Shown here: positions 39,953-49,127 of the stretch, one piece after another
Layout: the number at the start of each line of letters is the position of its first letter
How positions within the stretch are numbered: position 1 is the first letter of the stretch
Source: Euglena gracilis
Lineage: Eukaryota > Euglenida > Euglenophyceae > Euglenales
Assembly (NCBI GenBank): GCA_039621445.1
Contig: CP154955.1
Span: forward strand, 34,912,640-34,976,639
Direction: 5' to 3'
Length of the DNA: 64,000 nt
Notes under the pieces: generated by a model
What the model saw: the letters and a program-made list of their open reading frames with translations, nothing else
What the model was told of the DNA's origin: nothing
Databases searched by the model: none
Made by a program: the position numbers and the translations under genes

Positions 39953-40861
39953 AGAAAAACACGAGCATTCCGAAAAGACGGTGCATACCGTTGGAATGAA
40001 CAAGAGCGCGAAGCCGCAAAAGGACAAAAAGGCCAGAAAGGCAAAGGGAAGAGCGAAGGCTCACAACCGGGTTACGACCTGGACGTACAATTTATGATAG
40101 ACCATCTGTTCTGGATCTCAGACGGATGTGATACAATTATGCACGAGTACTATGAGGAACAACACCCTTGGGTTGTTGCTTCTGAAATACATCACCACAT
40201 GGTCAAACTCTACAAGGAAAAAGCCCGTGGCTTTTTCTTCGACGGTACAATTTCCTGTTACGAAAGCCAGGATGGCATCGACAATTTGCCGGGTTTCTGG
40301 CAACTACTTTTCTGGCTCGGATTTCATTGCTTGAACTTCGGTTCATTTGCAATGCCCGCCAGCAAAGCGCACTACTTGCCACATCCAAAGCTACAATACG
40401 GATGGGAATCATCCCTTGACGCACTGAAGACAATGTTCGACAATATCCGAGAAATCGGACCACAAGGCATACAATGGGAAGTATTCCCACTTCCTAAGGA
40501 CATACAATTGGTGACACACGAAATGTTCTGTTACAACTACCAAATTTTCCTCAACGAACACTACGGCCCCCACTTCCAAGTAGTCGGAATCGACCTGACA
40601 TACCCACAAAAATTTGTCGTTTGGTGCACCCACTGCCTCCACAAGTTCCCCGTGGACTTCTGGGGCTTTGGTGTGCGCGGTCGGACAACCGACCGCCCAA
40701 ACGCACAAAGGGCGCAGCCCCACCAACGCGAATGGGCGGAGGCCCAACAACAACGACGACTACTCGGACACATCTGCCACAATCCCCTCGAAGTTAAGGA
40801 AATCGGATACGCCAGACGAAACCACCGACAAATGCTTCTGCACATGCAGACGTTCCAATAG
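39953..40861 (+). CDS. Unrecognised aromatic-rich ORF of the MDAGG unit
   Basis: Immediately after an in-frame TAG the frame continues with a basic stretch (REAAKGQKGQKGKGKSEG), then from Met 40094 MIDHLFWISDGCDTIMHEYY and about 235 more residues. It is rich in Trp, Tyr, His and Phe. Visible motifs are EIHHHMVKLYKEK, DNLPGFWQLLFWLGFHCLN, DIQLVTHEMFCYNYQIF and CTHCLHKF. No protease, RT, integrase or transposase signature is seen. It is clearly protein-coding in composition, ends in TAG at 40859-40861, and has no second copy in the window. Function unknown. In the unit it lies 3' of the Gag-like gene, where an enzyme would be expected. Confidence 0.6.
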   Translation, partial: RKTRAFRKDGAYRWNEQEREAAKGQKGQKGKGKSEGSQPGYDLDVQFMIDHLFWISDGCDTIMHEYYEEQHPWVVASEIHHHMVKLYKEKARGFFFDGTISCYESQDGIDNLPGFWQLLFWLGFHCLNFGSFAMPASKAHYLPHPKLQYGWESSLDALKTMFDNIREIGPQGIQWEVFPLPKDIQLVTHEMFCYNYQIFLNEHYGPHFQVVGIDLTYPQKFVVWCTHCLHKFPVDFWGFGVRGRTTDRPNAQRAQPHQREWAEAQQQRRLLGHICHNPLEVKEIGYARRNHRQMLLHMQTFQ

Positions 40862-40866
40862 AGAGC

Positions 40867-42197
40867 ATGGGTGTCTCCGACAACCCGTATCGCTGTTGGT
40901 TCCGGCAGCGGTACGGCAGGGGTTGTCGGTGGTTGTGGTTGAGATTGTACAGATGGTTGAGTTTGTACGGGTTGTGGTGGTTGAGGGGCTGGTTGAGGTG
41001 GTTCGTCTGTTTCCATGGTATACTGCGGCTCTGGTTCTGCCGTTGTATACTCGTCATAAGGCTCTTCGGCCATCTCGTCGGTATAGTTGTCGTATGGCTC
41101 TTCGCCTTCCATAGCGTATTGTGATTGCATACCAGCCTTCCAGTTCCGGTAGGCGGCATGCGTGGGGGAGAGGAAAAACGTTGTTGTGGTAAATATATTG
41201 GTTCTTGCATTTGGACATCACCCATCTCACTTTCTGTGAGTTCAGGAGTATAGCGGCGCATGTGTTCCGCGTAAGCACCCACTGGGTGCACTCCGCGGAG
41301 CACAGGCGGGACCAGGACTCCCAGGTCCCTGAGGGTTACGTTGTCTGGAAATCCGGATTCTCCGGGTTGGAAGAAGATTCTACCTGCTATCGTACTCTGG
41401 GACCACATGTCCCAGGTGGCGATAGGCTTGTTGGCGATTGCAAGCAGTTGTCGGCAGTATGAATCCCACATCACTCGGATGAAGGGATCCGGTCTGTCCT
41501 CTGCGCACATGCGCAGAGCGTTACGAATTGTATCTGTTGAAGCCGTTGTCAGTTCACCCATGTACTTGGGGAACCGAGGCATAACGGGAGCGGCATACTG
41601 CCTTTGTGGAGGTTCTGGTTGTGTGGCATACTGCCCTTGTGGGGGTTGTGCGGCATACTACCCTTGTGGAATTTGTGCGGCATACTGCCCTTGTGGCGGT
41701 TGTGCGGGGTAATAACGACTACGAAGTTGTTCAGCCAATTGTCGTTGTTCATACTCCACATACTTTTGTTCTACCGCCGCAAAAGCAGCGCGTTGGCTAC
41801 TGCTACTGGCCATATCGTATCTCCGTGGGGGCCGCGGTTGCGGCACCGCAAACTGTTCATAGGCAGATTCCGTTTGTTGTGGAATCGTAGATTGAGATTG
41901 TATGCCACCAAGTGTAGTTTGTTCTGGGGCAACATGCGGAACCGCATGTTGAGTCACAGGGGGATTTGCCACTACGGGCCTTGCTGCCGGAGCAGCTTGT
42001 ACCTGAGGGGCTGCCACTACGGGCCTTGCTGCCGAAGCAGCTTGTACATACCGAGCGGGGACTTGTCCTCCACGAGGGAGTGCAAGTCCTCTCCCGAAGG
42101 AGGTTGTGGGTGAGGGGGTCCTCCCGTAGGAGGTTGTCCAGGGGGAACATACGGTTGGGAGGATGGGGGACCAGGTCCCCTTCCTCCAGCATCCATC
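40867..42197 (-). pseudogene. MDAGG-unit Gag-like N-terminal region, copy B
   Basis: ATG at 42197 opens MDAGGRGPGPPSSQP, as in copy A. A TAG at 41658-41660 replaces CAG in the QYAAQPPQ repeats. The frame resumes with MPRFPKYMGELT and TESEMGDVQMQEP (GAA where copy A has TAA), with further short indels after about 41150. It ends at TAIRVVG, where it joins the inverted segment. Confidence 0.75.
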
Positions 42198-42390
42198 TTG
42201 ATTGAAAGCAAATAAGAAGAGAAATAAGGCATTGTACGAAAACATTGTACGCATGCGACCAAGTGTGCACACACACAAAAATATTTGCATGTTTGCACTA
42301 ATTGTAAAAGCTCCAAGTGTAGAAATGTATGGCTCAGGACCGTAGTCCTTTAGCGAAAAGTCCTTCGCTAGGGACAAAATGGTTTGGCAT

Positions 42391-42434
42391 CCGCCCATTA
42401 TACAGTTTGGCATCCGCCCATTATACATTTTGTC
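42391..42434. repeat. Tandem duplicate TTGGCATCCGCCCATTATACA
   Basis: Two adjacent 22-bp units lie between the chromodomain stop and the MDAGG unit. They resemble the GGCATTCTGCC hairpin words of the spacer region. Confidence 0.8.
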
Positions 42435-42482
42435 GAAAGTCCACGCTATGGACAAATCTTGGACATCTTTGTACATCCTCCC

Positions 42483-43424
42483 TTAGAAGGTATTTACAGA
42501 AATGTCAATGTTATTTCGTTTGTTCCATAAATTCCAGTCTTGTTGGATATGTTGGATATAACCAACAAAACTAGTTGCAGGTTCCCAAGTGTCCTCTTCG
42601 GGACCATAGCCTTTCCACCTCACCTTCCAGTAATGTACACCCCGGTCTACTTTGTGGTCGAGGATTTTGTCAAAGACAAAATCATCTGTTTCAGGCAGTT
42701 TTGACCGTGGTTTAAAGTAGAGGCAGGGTATTGCTTTACCGTTTGGTGGAGTCAGGTATGGTTTGAAGTCATCCATGTGTACATCCTCGACACCGTTGGG
42801 TAAAGCGACTTTATAGCGCCCACTTGTACCCAACCGATCGAGGATCTCACATGGTCCGATCCAGAGGGGGTCCAACTTCGTGGATTGCATGCGGGTTCTA
42901 CTGTTCTGAACCCACATGCGGTCTCCTGGGTTGTATATCGGTGATTTGTAATCTTGTAAGAATTGTTTTTGCTTTTGTAAGTGTATAGCGACTACGCGCT
43001 TTTGCACATCCGTGCGCAAGGTTTCTACTTCAGAGAACCATGTTTCGCAACTCACGCTAGAACGAACAGGTCGTTCTGACGGGATGTCGCCCATGGCTAG
43101 GGGGTCTCGTCCGAAGACGATTTTGTACGGTGAGTATTGTAATATCAGACCCGGTAAAGTGTTGATATAAAATAAACACCAGGGTAATACTTGTAGCCAG
43201 GCATTGTGCGATTCGGCCAGTGAAAGTCGTAGCATGTTGACTACAGCTTTCACTGCCGCTTCAGCGCGACCATTGCCTTTTGGACGATAAATAATAGAAA
43301 AATGCTGCTCAATTCTGAGTAAACCGCAAAGAGTTGTAAAAAATTGAGAAGAAATCAAATGGTCTTGATCACTCACGATTTCATTCGGTAAACCCATGAG
43401 GCAAATGCATCTTTCTAAAAACAT
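42483..43424 (-). pseudogene. Chromovirus integrase C-terminal part with chromodomain (copy B)
   Basis: The minus frame shows [20 protein letters not shown] (integrase second Asp region), [16 protein letters not shown] (third acidic residue region), [13 protein letters not shown], a [19 protein letters not shown]-type module, and a C-terminal chromodomain [29 protein letters not shown]. Chromodomains direct integration to marked chromatin in chromoviruses. The zinc-finger N-terminus and first catalytic Asp are missing because a deletion joins this gene to the protease-side spacer near 43425. Stop at 42483-42485. Confidence 0.9.
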
Positions 43425-43962
43425 TTGTGCCAAGTGTATCAGGTGTATTGTGTAGAGGACAATTATTGTTGGCATTCTGCCACTTGTATGCAGGGACATT
43501 GGATGGATTGGCATTCTGCCATTCGGGGTCAGGAAGGTTGGCTTTCTGCCATTGGAGGTCCTCATATGCGATTCTCGCGATTCCGAATAGGGACGCGATT
43601 CCGCGTTTGTCCAGTTGTCGATGTACTTCAACACACAACGGGTAACAACTCGGTGTGTTGTGTTCTCGTTCAGCGGGCAGGGTACCCTCGGTACCGGTTC
43701 CGGTACCAAGTGTACTCTGGTTGTTGAGTAAAGCGATTAGTTTGGAAGGTTCAACAATACATCCACAGTCGAAATCAGGTTGTGTGGAAATTCTCCGGCA
43801 ATGTGCGTATTGGTAGGAAGTGTCGGTCTGGTAGTGCCTGTCAGTCATGTGTAGTGTGTGTATGGGGGTGTTGAAAGTTGTAGCTACTGGGGGGTGTACA
43901 GGGGTGTCCGAAATCGACACACCTGGTGGAAAACGTAAAAGTTGTGCAGCTGGGCGGCCAAA
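43425..43962 (-). pseudogene. Chromovirus protease-RT spacer fragment (copy B)
   Basis: Matches copy A from RPAAQLLRFPPGVSISDTP to [16 protein letters not shown] with about 90% identity. It retains the CAHCRR-like/CGC motifs (YAHCRR here) and three WQ(N/K)AN repeats. It then jumps to integrase sequence, losing the PP domain, RT and RNase H. The right boundary at about 43962 is where similarity to copy A stops and host-like exon sequence begins. Confidence 0.8.
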
Positions 43963-43989
43963 TGCTGACAACGGCGAGGGAGGACAATT

Positions 43990-44151
43990 TTCATTCCCCA
44001 TTGTGTCATGTGTAGCTGTGAGAGGACACACCTCCACTTGCCATCGTCGACGCAGAACAAATGGAACACTTTGGGGTGGAACTCCAGGAACCGTTTCCAA
44101 CTGTTATGCCGGCTCCCAACAATCAAATTGTACAATTGATTGTGCTGCGAC
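43990..44151 (-). CDS. LOTUS-like protein, exon 4
   Basis: The acceptor TTTCCCTTACAG begins the exon. It completes a Trp codon from exon 3 and reads SQHNQLYNLIVGSRHNSWKR, then FLEFHPKVFHLF and GKWRCVLSQL. The 'NSWkrFLe.HPkvF.l...g.wrv.L' pattern is like the second half of small winged-helix (OST-HTH/LOTUS-type) RNA-associated domains. The chromovirus fragment starts about 30-60 bp further on, so the true exon end is unclear and the gene may be broken here. Confidence 0.5.
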
Positions 44152-44221
44152 CTGTAAGGGAAATCAATAATTTGGGGCATGTGGCCATTTGTTGGAAGGC
44201 AAATTGACGAACAATTTTCAC

Positions 44222-44445
44222 CATTTTTTCTCCTGAAATACGCACAGTAGTTTATTTAGGGACTTGTGCAATGCACACCTGACCACGTTCTGGATGCGCT
44301 CCACAGGTACGCTGCCTTTGTAGGGGTTCATGGCGTTGTCCTCCAGCAACCCCACCACGATCTCAATCAGACGTGTTTCGTTCTGTGTCTTGTACTTTCG
44401 ATCTGCCTCAGACTTGCACACGCGGCGCTCAAGCATTGGATGGTG
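44222..44445 (-). CDS. LOTUS-like protein, exon 3
   Basis: A strong acceptor (TTTCCCCTGCCAG) starts HHPMLERRVCKSEADRKYKT, then TRLIEIVVGLLEDN, GSVPVERIQNVVRCALHKS, and the exon ends TG|GTGAAA. Start phase is 0 and end phase 2, joined by G of exon 4 across a 70-bp intron. 'GSVPVERIQ..V..ALHKS' followed by the exon-4 sequence suggests a winged-helix fold of about 80 aa. Likely role: RNA- or protein-binding. Family assignment is tentative. Confidence 0.6.
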
Positions 44446-44620
44446 CTGGCAGGGGAAACAACAGAAGGCTTTGGTGCAGCATAACTTCATTGCGTTCTTT
44501 CTGAGACATTGTTTTTCAGCAGAGAGCGGTGCACGTTTCAGATTCTGGGGGAAAACAGCTCACAAATAAACTGCTCCTGCCAGTACGATGCATCGCTTTC
44601 GCTTTCACTTTCGCCTTCAC

Positions 44621-44738
44621 AATGAGAAGTTCGGTGGCCACAGAGTGGAACGGGTGTGCTGGAACCTCCACTCTCTCACCAAATGGGCTCACAATTCGCA
44701 ACTTTGCAACAAATCGATGCTGGCCGTTTTGTTGACTC
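44621..44738 (-). CDS. LOTUS-like protein, exon 2
   Basis: Reads SQQNGQHRFVAKLRIVSPFG, ERVEVPAHPFHSVATELLI, donor ATT|GTGAAG. A 45-bp intron (44739-44783, GTTAGG...CTAAAAAG, with branch-like TTGACTAA) separates it from exon 1. Without splicing, an in-frame TGA at 44747-44749 would stop translation. Phases 2/1 and 0/0 fit both neighbours. The alternating hydrophobic pattern suggests a small beta-containing domain. Not recognised. Confidence 0.6.
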
Positions 44739-44783
44739 CTTTTTAGTCAAAATAAAATGCGACCCAAGGCCACGCTGCCTAAC

Positions 44784-45022
44784 CATCTATGCGCCCGAGC
44801 AGTCTCCTGCCTGCAAGCCTGGCTTTCCAGGAGACGACGCCCCCCAGCTGGGGTGGAGTCTTGCCCGGAGGGAGTGGAGTCTGCCACCCCAAAATCCCCC
44901 TCCTCGGAGCGCAGGTCCTCGTCGTCGTCGTAGGCGGAGTACGCCGGGGACTGGTCCTGCCCGCCCATGGGGGACGCCGCACTGCAGTCGAGGCTTCGAG
45001 GGGAGGTGGTGGTGGGTTCGCC
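44784..45022 (-). CDS. LOTUS-like protein, acidic exon 1 (of those visible)
   Basis: The acceptor ACCTTTGCGCAG is followed by GEPTTTSPRSLDCSAASPMG, then DQSPAYSAYDDDEDLRSEEG and ETARAHRW, with donor TG|GTTAGG. The acidic, Ser/Pro-rich sequence is probably disordered. Exon length of 239 bp gives end phase 2, completed by G of exon 2. Earlier exons probably lie to the right but were not recognised. Confidence 0.55.
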
Positions 45023-45272
45023 CTGCGCAAAGGTGCGACGTTTTTTTTTTGGCAAGTGGATGAGGTACTGTTTTATATGTACGCATTGTGCACTATGCAG
45101 GGGGAGCACATGCAAAACGACACCAAAGATGCAGAAAAAAAGCAAACAAACACAACAAACGCAAATTGGATGCATATTCCTTCAAAAACTCCCCTGATAA
45201 ACAGATTTTCTGCTGGAAAAGCCTGCGAAAAATTTTCGCTGCTTTGGGGGATTCTTTATCATGCATCTGTAT

Positions 45273-45465
45273 TTTGAAGCCATTTTTTGATGAGGTTTTG
45301 AGAGCATTCTGATTCAAGAATTATATATAAAATTTATTGACTAAAATGTCCAAGAATGACAAAAATTTGATAAAAAGCTTGGTCTCAGCAAAAAAAAAAT
45401 GTACCACATTGTGGAAACTTTACAAATCAAAAAAATTTTCTATCAAAAAATCGGGAATTCACAGG
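45273..45465 (+). repeat. Dispersed repeat R1, copy 3
   Basis: TTTTTGATGAGGTTTTGAGAGCAT, ATTCAAGAATTATATA, ACTAAAATGTCCAAGAATGAC, AAAAATTTGATAAA and TTGGTCTCAGC correspond in order to copies 1 and 2. Confidence 0.65.
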
Positions 45466-45835
45466 GGGGGCACAGAAAAACACAGGGGGAAAATGACAAA
45501 AAAAGCAAACTTTGCCAAAATTGAGACACAAAAAAAATGTGTTTGCATTCCCCCCCCCTGCATCATGTATCATGTGCTGTATTATATGTATGCCATATTA
45601 CGTTTGGCACTTGGCAGAAATGGAGACTTGGATGCTGTTTGGACCGGAGTTTGAGGCAAAGAGCACAGGGATGCAGAAAAAGATGGAAAAATGTCATTTT
45701 TGGATGATAGCAGCCCCAAAAAGCATCCCGAGCAGCGTTCATTTTTCTTCACACAGGGAATTACATGTCGCTGAGGGTTGTAATTGAGAGGGGGTTATAT
45801 TAGGGGGGGGGGGTCGCTGAGCTCTTATCTCTTTA

Positions 45836-45905
45836 TGGGTAAACAGCTCAGCGAAAGAGCGAAGCTAACCCCTGGGCAAAAGGGGTCGAACCCCTGCTCC
45901 CCCCT
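45836..45905 (+). ncRNA. tRNA-like sequence, possible SINE head
   Basis: AGCTCAGCGAAAGAGC forms a D-arm-like stem-loop (A-box-like). AAGGGGTCGAACCCCTG about 30 bases later forms a T-arm-like stem with a GTCGAAC loop (B-box-like). The anticodon and acceptor stems do not pair well, so this is a tRNA-derived element or pseudogene rather than a working tRNA. Confidence 0.4.
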
Positions 45906-46779
45906 CCCCCCGAGTCTGGACACCTCGGGAACTGGCGGATTATCACTATGATCCCAGCTCCGTTCCCGGCAGGCCTGGGTTATTCACCTGCGAAGGGGTC
46001 CAAACTGGGTAGGATTGGCCCGCCCCCCCCCCCTTCCGACTCAGCCATTTTGCCGGGGTCCAAAAACTGGCCGAAAACTCGCTTTTTCGAAAATATCTCG
46101 AGAAAACGTACATTACCTCCGGAAGTGTCTCACTGACAAAATGTACCCCCGGAGGCCCTCTATCACCCCCCCCCCCATTCGCCGTTTTGGCTGCTGACAC
46201 GCCTGGCCCGTGTTCCAGCGCGCTTTTGTGGCCCTTTTGAGGTGTTTTTGGGGCTGTTTTTGCTCAAAAGATTTTTCCAAAAATATCTCGACAACGAAGC
46301 AAGTCAAAGAAAATGTCTGGAGAGCAAAAATGAACCCCTTGGAATGCCCTATCCAACCATGCTTTACTTTTTCCCCCAACTCTTGGTGTAGCCTGAGTTA
46401 TGGCTTTTAACTCTTAAAACGGTTTCAACATTGTTTCGTGTTCATATCCCGATTTTTACCAGGAAAACTGGGGGCGCCGAATTTGATGGATGGAGCTAGA
46501 TCAAGGCTGGGGGGCTGTGATGGAGGAAGCTGTCATGAGGGGAAAAAATGCAGGGATAGGTGAGCTGGGCAGCCCAGTTGGCTGGCCAGCCTGCGGCCGG
46601 CTGGCACGGCCTCCGGCTGGGCTGGACCCAACTTTATTTCACTCGATCCCCCCGGGGGGGGGCTCCCAGCCCGAATTTGGGCTGCTGGCTGGATTTGAGC
46701 TGCTGGCTGGCTGGACCCCCCCCGGGGGGATAGGGTCCCCTTCGGCTTAAGAAAACCCCTGTCCCGGACCCGGAAAAAC

Positions 46780-47015
46780 CATTTTTGAGCCCAGCTTGAG
46801 TGAGTTTCGCCCCCCCGAAACCCATGTATTTTGGGCCATTTCCGGGTCAAAAAAACTTCAAAAAAATCGAAAAAAAATTTTTCCCCAAAACCATGTTTCT
46901 TGGCCTCCCGGACGCCGAAAACCCGTTTTTGAGCCCAAAATGAGCTCTTCCCCCCCAGCGCCTCGTTTTTGGGCCGAAACCCGTGCATTTCCGGGTCAAA
47001 AAAAATTGAAGAAAA
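46780..47015 (+). repeat. Dispersed repeat R4, copy 2
   Basis: Matches 12395-12590 in order. Here the block is partly duplicated internally (two CCCGTTTTTGAGCCCA-type words and two TTCCGGGTCAAAAAAA words). Confidence 0.6.
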
Positions 47016-47289
47016 GAGTAATGGGGGTATGGGAGGTCACTGAACTCTTATCACTTCAAAAATTACTGTAAGTTACGGTAAATTGCAGATGTGTAATTTG
47101 TAAATCATAAATAATGCAAATTTGCAATGATAGCCTTTTCGGTTGTCCATCACGTGCAAGTCCCATTAAGAGCTCAACACTATTCAAAACCTGGTCGCGA
47201 TGACTCCCGCCCCGAAACTTGTCACATAAAGGAATATCTGACATGGCCTCAGGAGCCCTATTTTAATCCTAACTTTGTGTCAAGCACGT

Positions 47290-47331
47290 GCTACACCTGT
47301 TTCAGGTGTAGTTAGCTACACCTGTTTTAGG
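47290..47331. repeat. CTACACCTG hairpin and direct repeat beside an acceptor
   Basis: CTACACCTG-TTT-CAGGTGTAG is a perfect 9-bp hairpin. CTACACCTGTTTTAG then repeats 3 bases later and forms the acceptor of the next exon. Confidence 0.75.
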
Positions 47332-47675
47332 TCCAAAAAAAAATGGTTCGCAAAACAGGGATGAGGGAGACAGAAGAGGTGAAATAACTCCGGAGGGCTG
47401 CCGACTGGCCCAACAGGCCCAACAGGAGAACTCAAACCCCGAGCCATTGTCTGAACTGGAACTCATTGAAATCTTCCAAACATTTTGGGCCCCTGGGCCG
47501 GGCTTGGCCGCCAAGTGGGTGAACATCCGAAGCATTCAATACTGTGACCAGCAGGGGGCACCTGGGAATCGGCCGCTGATTGGGGAAACCGCAGCTGTCT
47601 CTGGCCTGCCTCGCCTGTGGGCAAGTTGGCAGCATCCCCGTTCTGACATTGCAGCCCGGAAAAGGACTGTGCTAG
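47331..47675 (+). CDS. Probable exon, unknown protein
   Basis: After the acceptor CCTGTTTTAG an uninterrupted plus frame reads PKKNGSQNRDEGDRRGEITP, EGCRLAQQAQQENSNPEPLS, LELIEIFQTFWAPGPGLAAK and ends near AARKRTVL at the donor CTAG|GTGAAA. It stays open to 47761 if unspliced. The balanced composition (Trp, Glu, Leu, Ile) is unlike the surrounding low-complexity frames. No domain recognised. It could be a downstream exon of the kinesin-like gene or a separate gene. Confidence 0.5.
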
Positions 47676-47746
47676 GTGAAATGCCGAAAGAAAATTTTTC
47701 ATATTTTCAAAAAAAAGATTATTCTTGGGCCTCAGTAGGTAAAAAA

Positions 47747-47810
47747 AAACACCGAAAATAAGACCCCCCAAAAATGAGATGCCCCTGAAACTTTCCAGCA
47801 ACGGACCAAA
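47747..47810 (+). repeat. Repeat R3, copy 2
   Basis: AAAATAAGACCCCCCAAAAATGAGA, CCCCTGAAACTTTCCAGCAACGG corresponds to 36344-36380. Confidence 0.5.
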
Positions 47811-47929
47811 AATAAAGCTTATTTGAGGGTTAACGTGGGAAAAACAGCAAAACAACGGGGTTTTTGAATGCGTCAAACAAATGGAAGTTTGATAACATAA
47901 GCGCATAGACGTCCGGAAATGTAAACCCC

Positions 47930-48145
47930 CTCCCAAATAACACCCCCCCCAAATAACACCCCCCCCCCAAATAACACCCCCCCCCTCGGGGGCCGATTTC
48001 GAGCGCCCAAATAACACCCCCCCCCTGTTTTCCTTTGGTTTTCCATGTAAAAATAACACCCCCCCAAATAACACACCCCCCCCTGGGGCCCCAGTTCGGG
48101 TGCCCAAATAACACACCGGGGGGGTGTGTTATTTGGGGGGGGGGT
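47930..48145. repeat. AAATAACACCCCCC module array ending in a hairpin
   Basis: At least seven copies of AAATAACAC followed by 5-10 C. The last copy faces its own complement: CCCAAATAACACACC (48103-48117), a G loop, then GGTGTGTTATTTGGG. The array has no coding frame. Confidence 0.8.
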
Positions 48146-48218
48146 TTACCTTTGAGGCAGAGACGGGCCCGATTTTCCAATTTCTGGGTGTGTGTTCGAC
48201 CAGGGAAGAGCACCAAGG

Positions 48219-48362
48219 AGGTAACCCCCCCCCATTTATAACGACCCGTCGTTATCCGACTTTTGAGTTGGTGGAGAATCCAAAGGGGGTCGTTATAAAT
48301 GGGGGTAGTTATAAATGGGGGGTCGTTATAAATGGGGGGCCATTATAAATGGGGGGGTTACC
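48219..48362. repeat. GTCGTTATAAATGGGGG foldback array
   Basis: CCCCCCATTTATAACGAC at 48228-48247 is inverted relative to four copies of (G/A)TCGTTATAAATGGGGG at 48290-48355, flanked by TTACCCCC and GGGGTTACCC. More copies lie at 48584-48640. This is the same design as the AAATAACAC array but with a different core word. Confidence 0.7.
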
Positions 48363-48829
48363 CAAAGTCGGGGTATTGAGACCTTGTGTCTGAAGTTTTC
48401 TGTGTCCCTTACAGCCATGTCTCCTCTCCCCACACTCCCCGCACCCTCTAAGCAGCGGCCTATCCGCTTGTACTTCAAATAACCCGTCCGAGCACGAACG
48501 CTCATGTGTCTTTCCGCGCTTTGCTTGCAGCTTCCTGACATGGGTCGTTATATTTCTCAAACTGGTGGAATTCTCCGAATGGGTCAGTATAAATGGGGGG
48601 GGGTCGTTATCAGAGGGGGGTCGTTCTAAATGGGGGGGGTTTAATATAAATCCCCTCCAGCAGAAGTGTGTGAACTCCCAAAGACAAATTTATTTGCTTT
48701 TTTGCAATTTTTCCGGACACCTGGAAATCATCCCACCTTGTTGTTCCCAAAACGGACAACCGGGGAAAGTATCAAGTTCAATCCACTTGCCCCAACTTCA
48801 AATGGGGGGACCCATCCATTGGTTGGGAC

Positions 48830-49125
48830 CGAACTTGCTCTGGCCAAACCCCACCCTTGCCCCGATCCCTGCCCCGCCTCGCCCCGCCTCCCGGGAAACG
48901 CCAGACCACCCCGCGGGCGGTGGGCCTCAGCCGGGGGATGGCCCCAGGCCGGCGCTGGGGCGGACGCGGCGGAGGCTGCGGGGGAACGGCCGGGGGCGGC
49001 GGCGGGCGGGGCCGGGGCGTCCTCCCACCCCGGCGGGGCGTGCCCCCTCGAGGGCGAGGCCGTCGCGCTCGAGCCGAGGCCTGGCGGGCCCGGGCCGTTG
49101 AGGCGCGGGCTATGGCGGGGGAAGG
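48830..49125. other. GC-rich island
   Basis: Very high GC with many CpG, open on both strands because of composition. It may be a promoter region or a low-complexity exon. Neither is supported by splice sites. Confidence 0.35.
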
Positions 49126-49127
49126 CC

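Larger units (their letters stand above)
39143..40861 (+). mobile_element. Inverted internal segment of MDAGG unit, copy B
   Basis: From YELGSHLGAI to HYTAG this plus-strand block is the counterpart of minus-strand 14405-13618 (about 90% amino-acid identity by eye). In copy A the same residues directly follow the part that copy B keeps on the minus strand at 42197-40867. The segment has therefore been flipped, with loss of about 36 codons at the 40867 junction. It carries sequence beyond the truncated end of copy A, including the ORF at 40094-40861. Confidence 0.8.
45466..47330. other. Repeat-rich sequence, no supported gene
   Basis: Contains C/G runs (45549, 45806, 46021, 46165), a tRNA-like block (45836-45905) and repeat R4 copy 2 (46780-47015). 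Open frames near 46490-46750 are Gly/Ala/Pro-rich and lack exon borders. Confidence 0.45.
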
